Source of the DNA: Neocallimastix lanati (nom. inval.)
Lineage: Eukaryota > Neocallimastigomycota > Neocallimastigomycetes > Neocallimastigales > Neocallimastigaceae
Length of the DNA: 34,001 nucleotides
Assembly: GCA_016946835.1 (NCBI GenBank)
Contig: JACVTC010000383.1
Coordinates: 1 to 34,001 of the forward strand
Reading direction: 5' to 3'
Part shown: one piece after another, positions 1 to 10,050 of the stretch
Numbering within the stretch: position 1 is the first letter of the stretch
Layout: every line of letters begins with the position of its first letter
Program-made: the position numbers and the translations under genes
The notes under the pieces: generated by a model
What the model was told of the DNA's origin: nothing
The model's input: only the letters and a program-made list of their open reading frames with translations
The model's database searches: none

Positions 1-6
1 AAAAAA

Positions 7-1322
7 ATGGAAGATAATCTAATTATTGATGTAAATGAGTCTAATAAAGAAAAAGAGCAAATTATTATTAATAAAAAATATAAATTTAATTTTTCATATA
101 TAAGAAAAGATAATTCTAAAGTTTATAAATGTACCGAATATAAAAAAATAAATAAATGTAAATCTTTTGTTATTTTAAATGATAAGAAAGAAATCTTAAA
201 ATATGATAGTTCACATAATCATACTGAAAAAAATACAATGTATCTCTATCTATAATGAAACATAAAATAAAAAATGGAATTGAAAAAATCTCAATTCCTT
301 TTGGTATAAAAATGAAACCCCTATATAATAAAATTTCTAAAGAAATGGGACTTATATGTCCAGAATATAATTCAATTAAATCCCAAATATCAAGAAATTT
401 ATATAAAAAACTACCATCCAATGTAACAACATTTGCTGAAATTACTAGTGAATCTGAATATTATAAAACAAAGCGAGGTAAAAATTTTATGATATTCAAA
501 AATTTTAATTTAATAATTTTTCAATCTCCTTTTCAAGCAAAATTATTTAGGTAATATAATGATGATATATATGTTGATAGTACATTTTTTTATTGCCCCT
601 AAATTTAGTTATCAAATATTTATTACAAAAACTTATGCTAAAGAATTAGATAGTTTTTACACTATTTCTTATGCAATATTGAAAAATAAAGAACAAGAAG
701 CAGCAAAAGCAATATTTCCTAATACAAATATTAAATATTGCATTTGGCATTATAAATAATTACTAGAAATTAATAAAAATAAATTATGCTATAATGAAGT
801 AAAAAATGATAATAATATATTTATTTAATATAAAGCTATTTCAAATTTACAATTTATAAATCCTGAATACATATTTGATATTTATGTTATAATTAAAATT
901 AAATCCATTAAAAATAATTATTGTCAATTTTTAAAATTTTTAGAATATTTTTATAAAACATATTTAATTGATTATGATATGAAATTTTGGATTTATTATA
1001 ATAATATGGAATATATAACAAATAATGCCTTAGAATCACTCAATAATTATTTAAATAATTTATTACCAACAAAACCATCTATTTTATGAATTAATAGATA
1101 AATTAAATGAACTTGAACATTTATCATATTATGATTATAAAAGAAAAATAAGAGGAATTTGTAAAATAAAAAAAGAGCAATAAATAAAGCTAATAAAATC
1201 AGTGTCAATTAATTGAACGCTACAAAAATATTGAAGCCAAATTATTGATGTTAAATGTGATAGAAATAATATTATTAATTTGTGGTTTGATTGCTTAGCT
1301 GATTTAAATAATATAATATAAA
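7..1322 (+). pseudogene. Decayed FLYWCH zinc finger / MULE-type transposase gene
   Basis: A broken reading frame of a Mutator-like (MULE) transposase. Residues from 7-255 form a FLYWCH-type finger (C...C...H-N-H pattern, ending SHNHTEK). Frame changes near 253 to 255-554; after a TAA at 552-554 the same frame gives DDIYVDSTFF, then a T-run indel near 585-592 shifts to IAPKF...KNKEQ...CIWHYK (to 759), the usual MULE core with its first catalytic Asp in VDST. The same frame continues through stops at 757-759 and 826-828 to NNALESLNNYLNNLLPTKPS (about 1020-1080), shifts again near 1085 (ELIDKLNELEHLSYYDYKRK), and ends with VKCDRNNIINLWFDCL near 1240-1320. At least three frameshifts and three stops make it non-functional. 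No terminal inverted repeat or target duplication was recognised; the 5' end may lie outside the window. Whether it is a transposon copy or a domesticated relative cannot be told. Confidence 0.75.
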
Positions 1323-2243
1323 TTTTACTTTATATAATAAATAATTAAGAAATGAGGAATGACCAAATGAAATAATTAGAATTCTGTCATTCAAAAACTT
1401 AATTTATAAAGCTTATTAAATTTATACAGTTTAAATAAATATTCAAATACAATGTATAATTAATAGTTTTATCATTTTAATTATTATTTTTTTTAATAAC
1501 ATTTAAATAAAAGAATTATTATTAATAACATTTAAATAAAAGAATTAAAATTATAAAATCTAACCATTACATGATTTATTTAATTATTCACTTAATAATT
1601 AATTTAAAAATTGAAGTAACAAAATAATACAATAAAATAATATTATGTAGCATAATATAGCTATAGCCACATATTTATATATATCACGTGAAAAATTGGC
1701 ATAATGCCACCTCCCCTGCTATCAACTATAAAATCATTAGATTTAAATTTGATTTATGACATTAATTTATGTTTGAATAATAATATTTATTTTATATTAA
1801 TTAAGGTTTGAATATTTCATTTTATATTATAATACAATGTGTATTTCTTTTTATAATAAATAAAATTGTATAACATTTTTTTTAATTTTGTTAAGAATAA
1901 TTTATTGGATAAAATTTAACATTGCCATATTTTAATTTTTAGATTAGAATAGATAATAATATATTTACTTCATTTTAAATATGAAATAATATATTATATA
2001 ATATATATACATACATATTATTTAATTAAACTAACATATTGTCAATATGAATCTTATATAGAGTAATTATTCTAGCCCCTTTATTGAATATATAACTAAA
2101 AAAAAAAGTTAATAATAAAATATGAAGTATTTTTTTATAATTAAATTTATGTAATAAAATTATAGAATAATACAAACAAAAATAGAATAATAAAATTCAC
2201 AATAATAACAAATAAATATATATACCAAAAATATATTAAAAAT
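1323..2243. other. AT-rich intergenic region upstream of the GH114-like gene
   Basis: No coding pattern found. Contains a direct repeat of AACATTTAAATAAAAGAATTA at about 1498-1546 and an isolated GC-containing patch near 1685-1720 (CACGTG, then CCACCTCCCC) that could be promoter material for the gene starting at 2244, but distance (over 500 bp) makes this speculative. Confidence 0.4.
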
Positions 2244-3304
2244 ATGAAATTCTATTTACCAATTATTCTTATTGCAACAGTTTTATTTGCTACTAATGTT
2301 GAAGCAATATGGGAACCAGCTCCAGGTCTTACTTGGGATTATCTTCTTGGTGCTGAAAAAAACGTAATGTAAGTTCATAAAAAAAAAAAAAAAGAAATAA
2401 AAAAATAAAAAAATGGGAGTTTATAGTTCTATCAAAGATAATTAGTAATTTTTTAATAAAGAAAAATAATACCAAATAGAAACAGTGTATATAAATTTTT
2501 AAATAGTAAATTAATAAATAATGAAACAATAATAAACAAAATAAAATCAATAAAGTTAAATAAAACAAAATAAAATTTATATATTTAAGAGAAATATAAT
2601 AATAAATTTTTATTCTTTATTAAATTAGTAAAGCCAGTGATAAAAATATTGTTACTATTGATCTTATAGAAGCAGAAGAATTCGTTCCTTATTTCCACAA
2701 CCGTGGTCAAAGGGTTATCTGTTACTTCTCTACTAATATATATTACAGTGCAGATTACAAAAAAGCTAAAGGTGGAAGTAATAGTTCGGTTGATCAAGCC
2801 TTTGAAAAATCAAAGGAAAAATTAAAATCTGAAACTTTAATTAAAAGTCGTATGAAAAAAGCTATGAAATATAAATGTGACGCTATTGAAGTTGATTGTT
2901 TTAAAAATGTTGAAAAAGAATCATATGAATTTGCTAAGTGGGTTGCTAAAACTGCTCATAGTATAGGTATTTCTGTTGGTATTAAGGATGTAGCTAAAAA
3001 TTCAATAAAATTAGAACCATATTTTGATTTCGTCGTTGTAGAAAATTGTGCCGATTTTAATGAATGCTATCATTACACTTGCTTCACCAGACATGACAAG
3101 GCTGTCTTCGTTGTTCACTATGGTAATCGTGGTTATAGTCTTTCTGGTTCATCTTTATCTAAATTAATTAAAGAACAAAAAGGACGTAATTTCACTTGTG
3201 TTTTATGCCCAAACCAATTTCTAAATAACAATTGTGTTAACTATGATTGTAATACTGGTGCTGTTATTGGTAAAAGTAAATACACAAAAAATTTTTTATA
3301 TTAA
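2244..3304 (+). CDS. Secreted GH114-like glycosidase, two exons
   Basis: Exon 1 is 2244-2368, exon 2 is 2629-3304; the joined product is 266 residues. Residues 1-21 form a signal peptide (MKFYLPIILIATVLF..., cut after VEA). The mature start IWEPAPGLTWDYLLG, the RVICYFST strand (70-77), CDAIEVD (125-131) and FDFVVVENC (174-182) match the layout of family GH114 (endo-alpha-1,4-polygalactosaminidase-type TIM barrel), in which an Asp and a Glu are catalytic; D131 and E180 are the best candidates here. Such enzymes act outside the cell on galactosaminogalactan-like polymers; that role is inferred, not shown. The ATG is chosen because it directly opens the signal peptide. The frame of exon 2 is open from the acceptor to TAA 3302-3304, with no stops, unlike every other coding stretch in the window. 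Six or more cysteines in the C-terminal third suggest disulfides. Alternative: a divergent TM1410-like hypothetical glycosidase. Confidence 0.8.
2369..2628 (+). other. Spliceosomal intron of the GH114-like gene
   Basis: Donor GTAAGT at 2369 and acceptor TTAG ending 2628, 260 bp, phase 2. The unspliced frame hits TAA immediately (2370-2372). Splicing joins ...EKNV to ...KASDKNIVTIDL and restores the GH114 alignment between the N-terminal WEPAPG motif and the first strand. The intron is almost pure A/T, unlike the exons, which contain most of the G and C here. Confidence 0.8.
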
Positions 3305-4342
3305 TTTTTTTTATTAAAGATAGAAAAAATGTAGTTAACCATCCATTAATTTATATATATATATATAATATAGACTAAATTATTATTATTAATAATAAAA
3401 TATATTTATATAAATATCACGCAGTAAAGTAAAAAAAAAAAAAAAAAAAAATATTAACCAAAAAAAGGGTATTAAAAGATAAAATAAATATTAATAAAAT
3501 TATCATTAGTAGTAATAAAAATAGTATTAATTAAAAAATATTAAAAAAATAAATATATACATATTAAAAAATAATAATAATAATAATAATAATTTCAAAA
3601 TATATTAATTATTTATAAATATATTTTAATAAATATCACTCAAATCATTTTTAAAATTTATATTAAGAAAAAATATATATATATCATTTATAAGGAATTT
3701 ATTTAATTATTTGAATTATCTTTAATATGTTTTAAACTTATTAAACTATATTAAAAAATATATATAAATATTATTTAAAAAATAATATTTATATATTGTT
3801 AATTATTAATAATGAAATTAAAATTTTACTATTTGGAAATAAGATAAATTAATCCAAAATTTTATGGTATTTTTTTAAATATATACGTAATAATTCACCC
3901 CTATAATTAAATCTTATTAATATATTTAATTGTAATTTTAAATGAATCAATAAATATTGCTTATTAAAATTACTAAAATATTTAATTTAATAATGTTGTA
4001 TTAATAATTCTAAATATTAGAATTTCTTTAATTTTATTCAAATATGTAAAGTTCATATAAAAAATTGCTTCCAATGACATTATATCCATAAATCCTCAGT
4101 TTACAAAATATTTTCTTCTCCAATATGAAATGATACCAAATAAAAATAAAAAGATTTTATTTTATTTTATAAGTTATTATTTTTTAAAAATTTTGCACTC
4201 CAATAATGAATATTTCATGTAATGATGAAATTACATATTAAAACATTTTATCTCTAAAAAAATTTCTTATAATAATATGCTAAATATATAAATTTAAAAT
4301 ATAAAAATAATTATAATTAAAATGATATTTAGTAATAGTAAA
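3305..4342. other. AT-rich intergenic region with simple repeats
   Basis: Downstream of the GH114-like gene. Holds a TA-run near 3352-3367, an A-run at 3432-3450 and (ATA/TAA)n near 3571-3592. No coding or RNA gene pattern recognised. Confidence 0.5.
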
Positions 4343-4931
4343 CCTCCAATGATGTGGACTGTTTTTCCAGGTCCATGGAGGGTTGATGGAAAAGGAATGA
4401 CCTATATCAGGTGTACTAATTACAGCTTTCTGTGATTCTGATGATAATCGATGGTTATCCTTTCTAAAGTGGCTTCTAGTACGAAGAGAGAAAACTGGAA
4501 TACTGGAAGACTGTAGAAAGTGAACTTGATGTTTTATATTGTTTTAAACTGGATATGTAGTAACATTGGATTTGTATAATTATTAGTAATATCATGTAGT
4601 TTCTACATATTATCATTGTAATGAATCTATTGTATTTTTTACTTTTGCATTATTTTGTATATGTATTTTTCTATAGTATTATTTATACTTTCATGTAGCT
4701 ATTTTAAAATGGAAATGTAGGAGATTGATTCACTCTAAAGCTTGTGTTTAAGACATTATTTAACCGATAGGAATCTTTTTATTGTCTTTCACTACCTAGC
4801 ATTATTTACATTTTCATTTCAGTTTATTTATGATTTATGATTACATTAGAGAAAATTATTTTATCAATCAAAGCTTTACAAATCGATTAGAATTTCAGAA
4901 ACTCAAAAGTTAACAGAAAATACATAACAGG

Positions 4932-4971
<40 letters not shown>
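4343..4971 (+). other. GC-richer unknown segment ending in a 40-base poly(A): possible retroposed transcript
   Basis: The stretch 4343-4540 is clearly richer in G and C than its surroundings and begins with a bulged hairpin: CCTCCA (4343-4348) and TGGAC (4355-4359) pair with GTCCA-TGGAGG (4371-4381). The segment grades into AT-rich sequence and ends in 40 A's (4932-4971), the shape of a retroposed RNA (SINE-like or a 3' piece of a LINE). No long frame exists on the plus strand; the minus strand is open for about 70 codons from near 4545 to near 4300 but has no start and resembles no family I know. No Pol III A/B boxes and no convincing target duplication were found. Confidence 0.35.
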
Positions 4972-4973
<2 letters not shown>

Positions 4974-5245
4974 ATTTATTCATTACTAAAATAACAAGAA
5001 AAAAGATATTATTCATTACTACAAAATTCTTAAGTTGTTCATTTTTTTTTTTTAAACTTAATCAATTACTCCACGAAGATAGAATCTTCATATTATTATT
5101 ATTATTATTATTTTTTTTTTATTTATATTTTTCTATTTAATTATATATATTTATATATATATATATTTTTTATCTATATTTCTTAGTTTTTAGAATTTTA
5201 GTTTTCATTGTTTCATTTTTTTAAATTGTAATTTTTTAGTTCATT
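4972..5245. other. AT-rich spacer before the LINE remnant
   Basis: Contains a short direct repeat (TTATTCATTACTA at about 4977-4989 and 5008-5020) and T/ATT runs (5040-5120). It may hold the 5' untranslated part of the following LINE-type element; no 5' boundary could be placed. Confidence 0.4.
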
Positions 5246-6835
5246 ATGGAAAAGATATTTCACCGGGGTTCTCGCTGCTATGGAATATCTATTGACAACA
5301 CAGGGTTGATTATTATCCGTGGTATACACTCATGGACTAATGCTAAAATGAAGGAATTTATTCATTCTAAATGCAAAAAAATCAATGATAATATTTTGTC
5401 AGTAAAGAGAATTACTAAATTCAATGATAGCTTCTTCAGGATAAAAGTATACATTTCAAATTTCAACCTCAAAAAATTTAAAAAAGTATTTTAAAAAGCA
5501 CTATCAGGAGTTAAAATTTCATATTGTAGATGTTCCAAATGGAATCATAAGGTTTCTTTTCGGTATTTAAAACAAAATTTAATATCTAATAATACATCCA
5601 ATGATATTAACACAGTAAACCTCAATTCAACAAATTTAGTAAATGCTAATAATGGCAATCATGAACTAATTGCTCCCAGTATTCCTAATCTTAATTCTCA
5701 AAATCCATTTTCACATTCTAACACAGGAAAGTTTTCTTTTTGTCTAAGTTGGAATACCAACGGATGGAATTTTGTGAAAAGAGATAGTATTGAGTACTTC
5801 AACACAATATTTAAATCATTATTTATATGTTTTCAGGAAACAGGTAATGGTACCAATGATGCTAGAAATTCATGTAAAGTAACACTTCCCAACTATAAAT
5901 ATTTCTTGAAAAGAATGAATCCTACTACTCCAGGTTGCAGAGGTTTATATCTTAATTATCATGTCTCATGTCAAGCAGTACTTGAAGATAATTCCTATAC
6001 TTATCTTGTTTCTTTAACAACATATAGTCTCTGGAGTCATTCTAAGTGTTCCGTTGGTAATGTCTATATTCCCACTAAGAAACACTCATTACAAGTCCGA
6101 TATGCATTTTCAGAAGTTTTCACATAGCTTCAGAATCACACTAATCATCCATCTGTTCTTCTTGGAGACTTTAACATAAGTACCTCTGATTTACAAGATA
6201 AATTATCTAATAGTAACCTTGATAACTGGTTTATTCTTTCGATTAATGGTTCACCTATTTCATGGACAAGAGGTAGTTATTCATCAGTTATTGATCATGC
6301 GTTAGTCAATTCAAGTATGCTGGTTAAAATATCAAGTGCTTATTTTGTTGATTATCCTTCTGTATCTGATCATAAACTTCTCATGGTTTATTGTAAGAAA
6401 ATTACCACAGATGAATCATTTTTGTTACCAAAAAAATTTGTAAGATGGGATAGGTATAAATGTCTTGAACAAAAGAAAGAAATATGTCATCACAATAAAT
6501 TTGAAATTCTTAGTGAAGAAATAGGTAATGAAGAACTTTCAATAGATTGTGTTATTGAAATTCTTTATGAAATATTTTACATTATTTCTAAATATTGTCC
6601 AATATCTAATAGTAATGTAGACGCTGTTATCACAGATATGAATAATATAGAACAAAGTTCTGATTCTGATAGTAGTAACGAGGTATATAATATCAATAAT
6701 ATTAACAATAGAAATAATATTGTTAATAATAGTAGAAATAGTGATAGTGAAAATAGAAATATTAATATTAGTGATAATGAAAATTACAATATCGTTACTT
6801 CTAATTTAGTGAATAGTTCAATTGATGAAAAGTAA
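5246..6835 (+). pseudogene. LINE ORF with AP-endonuclease (EEP) domain, two nonsense codons
   Basis: One frame runs for 530 codons, broken only by TAA 5492-5494 and TAG 6125-6127. Residues 1-160 are a basic N-terminal region with a CRC motif just after the first stop (SYCRCSKWNHKV). The EEP nuclease follows: SWNTNGWN (about 168-175), CFQET with catalytic Glu198, GDFN with Asp308, IDHALVN, and SDH with Asp375/His376; all expected metal and catalytic residues are present. After about residue 430 the chain passes into IDCVIEILYEIFY...CPISN and a Ser/Asn-rich acidic tail (660-835 region of 6000s). A normal element would have reverse transcriptase between these parts, so an in-frame internal deletion near 6540-6555 is inferred. 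It would nick DNA during target-primed integration in an intact element. Confidence 0.7.
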
Positions 6836-6916
6836 TTTAAGTAATTTTATGAATAATGAGTGTGTAAATGTATATGTGACGTGGTACCGATTATATAACT
6901 TTCTTCTTGGTGGATA

Positions 6917-7186
6917 GGATACAATATAATAGATATAAATTATAAAAAGGAATGGAATATTTTGTTTAAGAACCAAATCATTTCTGATGATTATTCAAAA
7001 ACGCCATTCTTGGTGCGATCTGCGGCTCTCTTTATAGAAATTATGCCTTGGGCTAGTACTCGGCAAGGGTTACTATTCCGAAAGTATAAGCGCAAACTAA
7101 CCAGGAGCTTTAACGCTGAAAATGCAGTAAGACAGGCTAGCAGGACCAATGCCTCTGAGGAGAAGACCATAATTTCTTTTAGATAG
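6917..7186 (+). pseudogene. C-terminal end of the LINE polyprotein (fragment)
   Basis: Reading from 6917 gives GYNIIDINYKKEWNILFKNQ, continuing to KTPFLVRSAAL...LLFRKYKRKL...VRQASRTNASEEK and a TAG at 7184-7186. The codons here have more G/C than the surroundings, as in the EEP part. The text just before (ending NFLLGG at 6900-6914) is in another frame, so a small frameshift separates it from the tail of the 5246-6835 frame. Position right before the 3' untranslated region and poly(A) supports the C-terminal end of the same element; I know no domain name for it. Confidence 0.5.
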
Positions 7187-7448
7187 ACAATTCAAACCCT
7201 AATCCATAAGGAGATGAGGTTCGTTGTATATGAACTTTTTTCTGAATTTATTTATACACTTATTTTTGATTATTACTGTTTATTTCACGTTACTATTTCC
7301 TTTATTATTATGTTCAAGTTGGACAAATAATATTTATTTATTTTATTAATTCTGTGTTTTTTTATTTTTTTATTATAATTAAAAGTATTCATGTATTTTA
7401 TATATGAATAAATAAATAAAGATTAAAGTTCGCAATAATTACGGCTAT

Positions 7449-7475
7449 AAAAAAAAAAAAAAAAAAAAAAAAAAA
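7449..7475 (+). repeat. Poly(A) tail of the LINE-type element
   Basis: 27 consecutive A's after TACGGCTAT mark the 3' end of the retroposed copy. No clear target site duplication was found after it. Confidence 0.6.
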
Positions 7476-8147
7476 TAGTATTAGTAAACGAAATTAATAC
7501 TAATTATTATATATATAGTTATCATTCTAGTTTAGATATCGAAATAATAAAAAAAGTATATTGGTAATGTTTTTAATACTGTTATGCAAGAATAGATTGA
7601 GGAAGGTAAAAATGGTAAAACTTATTGTACAGTTACTATATATATGGAATACATTAATCAATATCAAAATTTTTAAATTTATATTAGTTTTAAAGATATT
7701 TTTACATTAAGAGAGTAACATAGCTGAAAAAATAATAGGACTAAAAGTTAGACATACAAAAGAATTTTAAATAATTATATACATTAATAATTTAATACTA
7801 CAATTTTAAATTTACTAATTTGTTATTTAAACATTAATAAATAATTATTCTAATATTTTAACATAAAGGTGTATTTAATATTAAATTCTATTTGGATTTT
7901 AATTAAAAAGACTATAATTATACAAAATAATGTGGTAAATATTTAATTATAAATATTTATAATTTCTATTACTATTTATTTATCTTATTTATTTGTTATA
8001 ATATTATATATATATATATAAAGAATGATAAAAAAAAAAAAAAAAAAAAGAAATATGGTCTACATATTTTGAATTTATTCTACAAAACGGTTTAAATATT
8101 GGTAGGTAAAATTATTAAATAATATTTCAAGTCCTGTACAAGAATAT
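7476..8147. other. AT-rich region with a possible decayed coding scrap
   Basis: From about 7560 to 7760 one plus frame reads GNVFNTVMQE*IEEGKNGKTYCTVTIYMEYINQYQNF*IYISFKDI, broken by several stops; codon texture suggests a dead coding sequence but no family was recognised. An A-run lies at 8031-8049. The rest shows nothing. Confidence 0.3.
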
Positions 8148-8390
8148 TGTTAAGGAGTCAATATAAGATATGATGTGTACACAACAAAATATATTATTAT
8201 TCAATTAAATTTTATTTATTATTTATTAATTTATATTATTTAATAAAGTATTTAAAGGACTCAAAATATTAATTTCATAAAAAAATTTTCTTTTTATATT
8301 TTACATACAAATTATTACATAATCAAATATTATAAATATTTATAATACTTTAATGTACAAAAGTTTAAATATTATGTTGAACTTTTAACA
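8148..8390 (-). repeat. 3' LTR of copia element 1
   Basis: Read on the minus strand it starts TGTTAA immediately after the polypurine tract and ends TTAACA, giving a 6-bp perfect terminal inverted repeat and the TG...CA form; length 243 bp. The far end is set by that inverted repeat, as there is no second LTR to compare. Confidence 0.55.
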
Positions 8391-8400
8391 TTCCCCTTAC
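8391..8400 (-). promoter_or_regulatory. Polypurine tract of copia element 1
   Basis: Minus strand GTAAGGGGAA directly abuts the LTR start TGTTAA; the same arrangement (GAGGGGGAA|TGTTAG) is seen in copia element 2. It would prime plus-strand DNA synthesis. Confidence 0.6.
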
Positions 8401-8486
8401 ATTAAGTATTATATAATATTTTAATTATCATATACAAGTTTTTTTTTTTTTTTATTTAAAAAAAATTATATACAATTAAAGAAATA

Positions 8487-10040
8487 TTATTCTTTGAAAA
8501 TTAAATTTGTAAATTTTGTCATTTGTACTCCTGAGATAGTTTTAGTTAATGGATCAGCTAACATGTTTTCAGTATTAATGTATTCTAATTCAATTTCGTT
8601 TATCATAATTTCTTCTTGAATAAATTTATATCTTAAGTCTATATGCTTACATCTTCCTTTAGAATTTGTATCTTGAGCAATTGCAATGCGTGCTTTATTA
8701 TCTACCATAATTTTAAATTTTATATCTTGGTTAAATATTGCCTTAAATAAATTTTTGAACCATAAAGCTTGTTTAGTACATTCAGTTAAACTAACAAATT
8801 CAGCTTCAACAGTAGATAAAGTTACGTTTTTCTGTAACTGAGATTTCCATAAAATAGGACTTTTTCCAAGTAAAAATATATATCCATTTGTAGATCTTCT
8901 CGTCTTTTCATCGTTAGCAAAATCTGAATCTGAGTATCCGATAAATTTATTATTTTTATTATAATGTATTGATTTATTTTTTGTACCTTTTAAATATTGT
9001 AAGATGCTCATTAAATTTTTATAATCAGCTTCTGTTGGATTTTCACATATTCTTGAGGCTTCACTTACAGAAAACATTATATCAGGCTTTGACTTTACAG
9101 CGATATATAGTAACGCACCAAGTAAAGATTTATATTCTTTTGGATTTATTAAATTTGAATTATTTCTTTCATATTCTGTAATTTTCCTGCATGGTGTTTT
9201 TATTTGTTTTGTTTTCTTCATATTATATTTTTCTATTAATTTATTAATATAATTTATCTGATTTATTTCATAACCATCACTTGTTTTATAAATATTTATA
9301 CCTATTATTTTAGTTGCATTAGAATCTTTAGAAATTTTATATTTATCTTTTAATTTGTTTACTGTATAGTTTATTTCATTTTTAATTCCTAATATTAAAA
9401 TATCATCTACATATAATGTTAGTAAACATGTTAATTTATTATTTTTATTATATTTTCCAAAGAGACATTTGTCAGTTTTGCATTTTCTAAAACCTATACT
9501 TACTATGTAATGTTATATTTCATTATACCACATTCTTCCATCTTGTTTTAAACCATAAAGAGCTTTTTTAAATAGCCAGAATTTATTAGTATTAAAATTT
9601 TAATCACCATAAGGAATCTTTGTAAAAATCTTTTCTTCCAAATCTGCATTCAAGTAAGCAGCTTTTATATCCAATTGTTTCAAATCTTAGTTGAACTTTG
9701 ATGCAATAGCGACCGTAAGTCTTAGACCGTCTGCTTGGACTGTTGGGGAGTATGTCTCTATAAAATCTTTTCCAACAACTTGTTGATAACCAAGAGCCAC
9801 TAATCTTGCTTTTTTCTTCTTATTATCCTTTTCGGCAAAGACCCATTTAGTACCGATTATATTTGCGTCAGTTGGTATGTTTTTTACCACTTTCATAACA
9901 TTGTTGTCGTACATATTTTTTAATTCGTCATCTATTGCTTCTTTCCATTCTTCACTTTATGGTGGATTAACAGCTTGTTGATACGTTGTTGGGATATTTG
10001 TTTTAATATTTAAAATTTTAAATCTTTTGTTTCTTTCTTT
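8487..10040 (-). pseudogene. Copia RT-RNase H polyprotein fragment with four in-frame stops
   Basis: One continuous minus frame from about 10040 to the stop at 8487. Order: SEEWKEAIDDEL, GTKWVF, ARLVALGYQQ, KQLDIKAAYLNADLEEKIF, ALYGLKQDGRMWY, then the RT active site YVDDIL (about 9395-9412), and RNase H with YSDSDFANDEKTRRSTNGY, LSTVEAEF, VDNKARIA and LADPLTK. In-frame stops lie at 9957-9959, 9687-9689 (at the conserved Trp of FNWDLKQ), 9600-9602 and 9513-9515; the stretch from 9512 down to 8487 is open, 341 codons. This is the C-terminal half of a copia Pol. No frameshift was needed, so decay is by point changes. Confidence 0.85.
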
Positions 10041-10050
10041 ATTTATTTAT

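Larger units (their letters stand above)
5246..7475 (+). mobile_element. Non-LTR (LINE-type) retrotransposon remnant lacking reverse transcriptase
   Basis: A single reading frame codes for an N-terminal region, an APE-type endonuclease and then a C-terminal-like tail; a second piece (6917-7186) in the same frame class follows, then a 3' untranslated region and a 27-base poly(A) tail (7449-7475) preceded by ATAAATAAATAAAG. The endonuclease plus poly(A) design is that of target-primed LINEs. No YADD-type reverse transcriptase motif occurs anywhere between, so the element appears internally deleted. The 5' limit is unknown; 5246 is only the first ATG of the frame. Confidence 0.65.
8148..10050 (-). 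mobile_element. Copia element 1: 5'-truncated Ty1/copia retrotransposon
   Basis: In minus orientation: RT, RNase H, polypurine tract, 3' LTR. Gag, protease, integrase and the 5' LTR are absent; coding similarity fades near 10040 into AT-rich sequence. Its protein is clearly diverged from copia elements 2 and 4, and the LTR sequence is unrelated to theirs apart from the TGTTA start. Confidence 0.75.

Noticed and set aside
2585-2797. Minus-strand 70-codon frame
   Set aside because: It overlaps the GH114-like exon 2, whose plus-strand frame has clear family motifs.
4300-4545. Minus-strand open frame of about 70 codons as a gene
   Set aside because: No start codon, no recognised motif; kept only as part of the unknown GC-richer segment.
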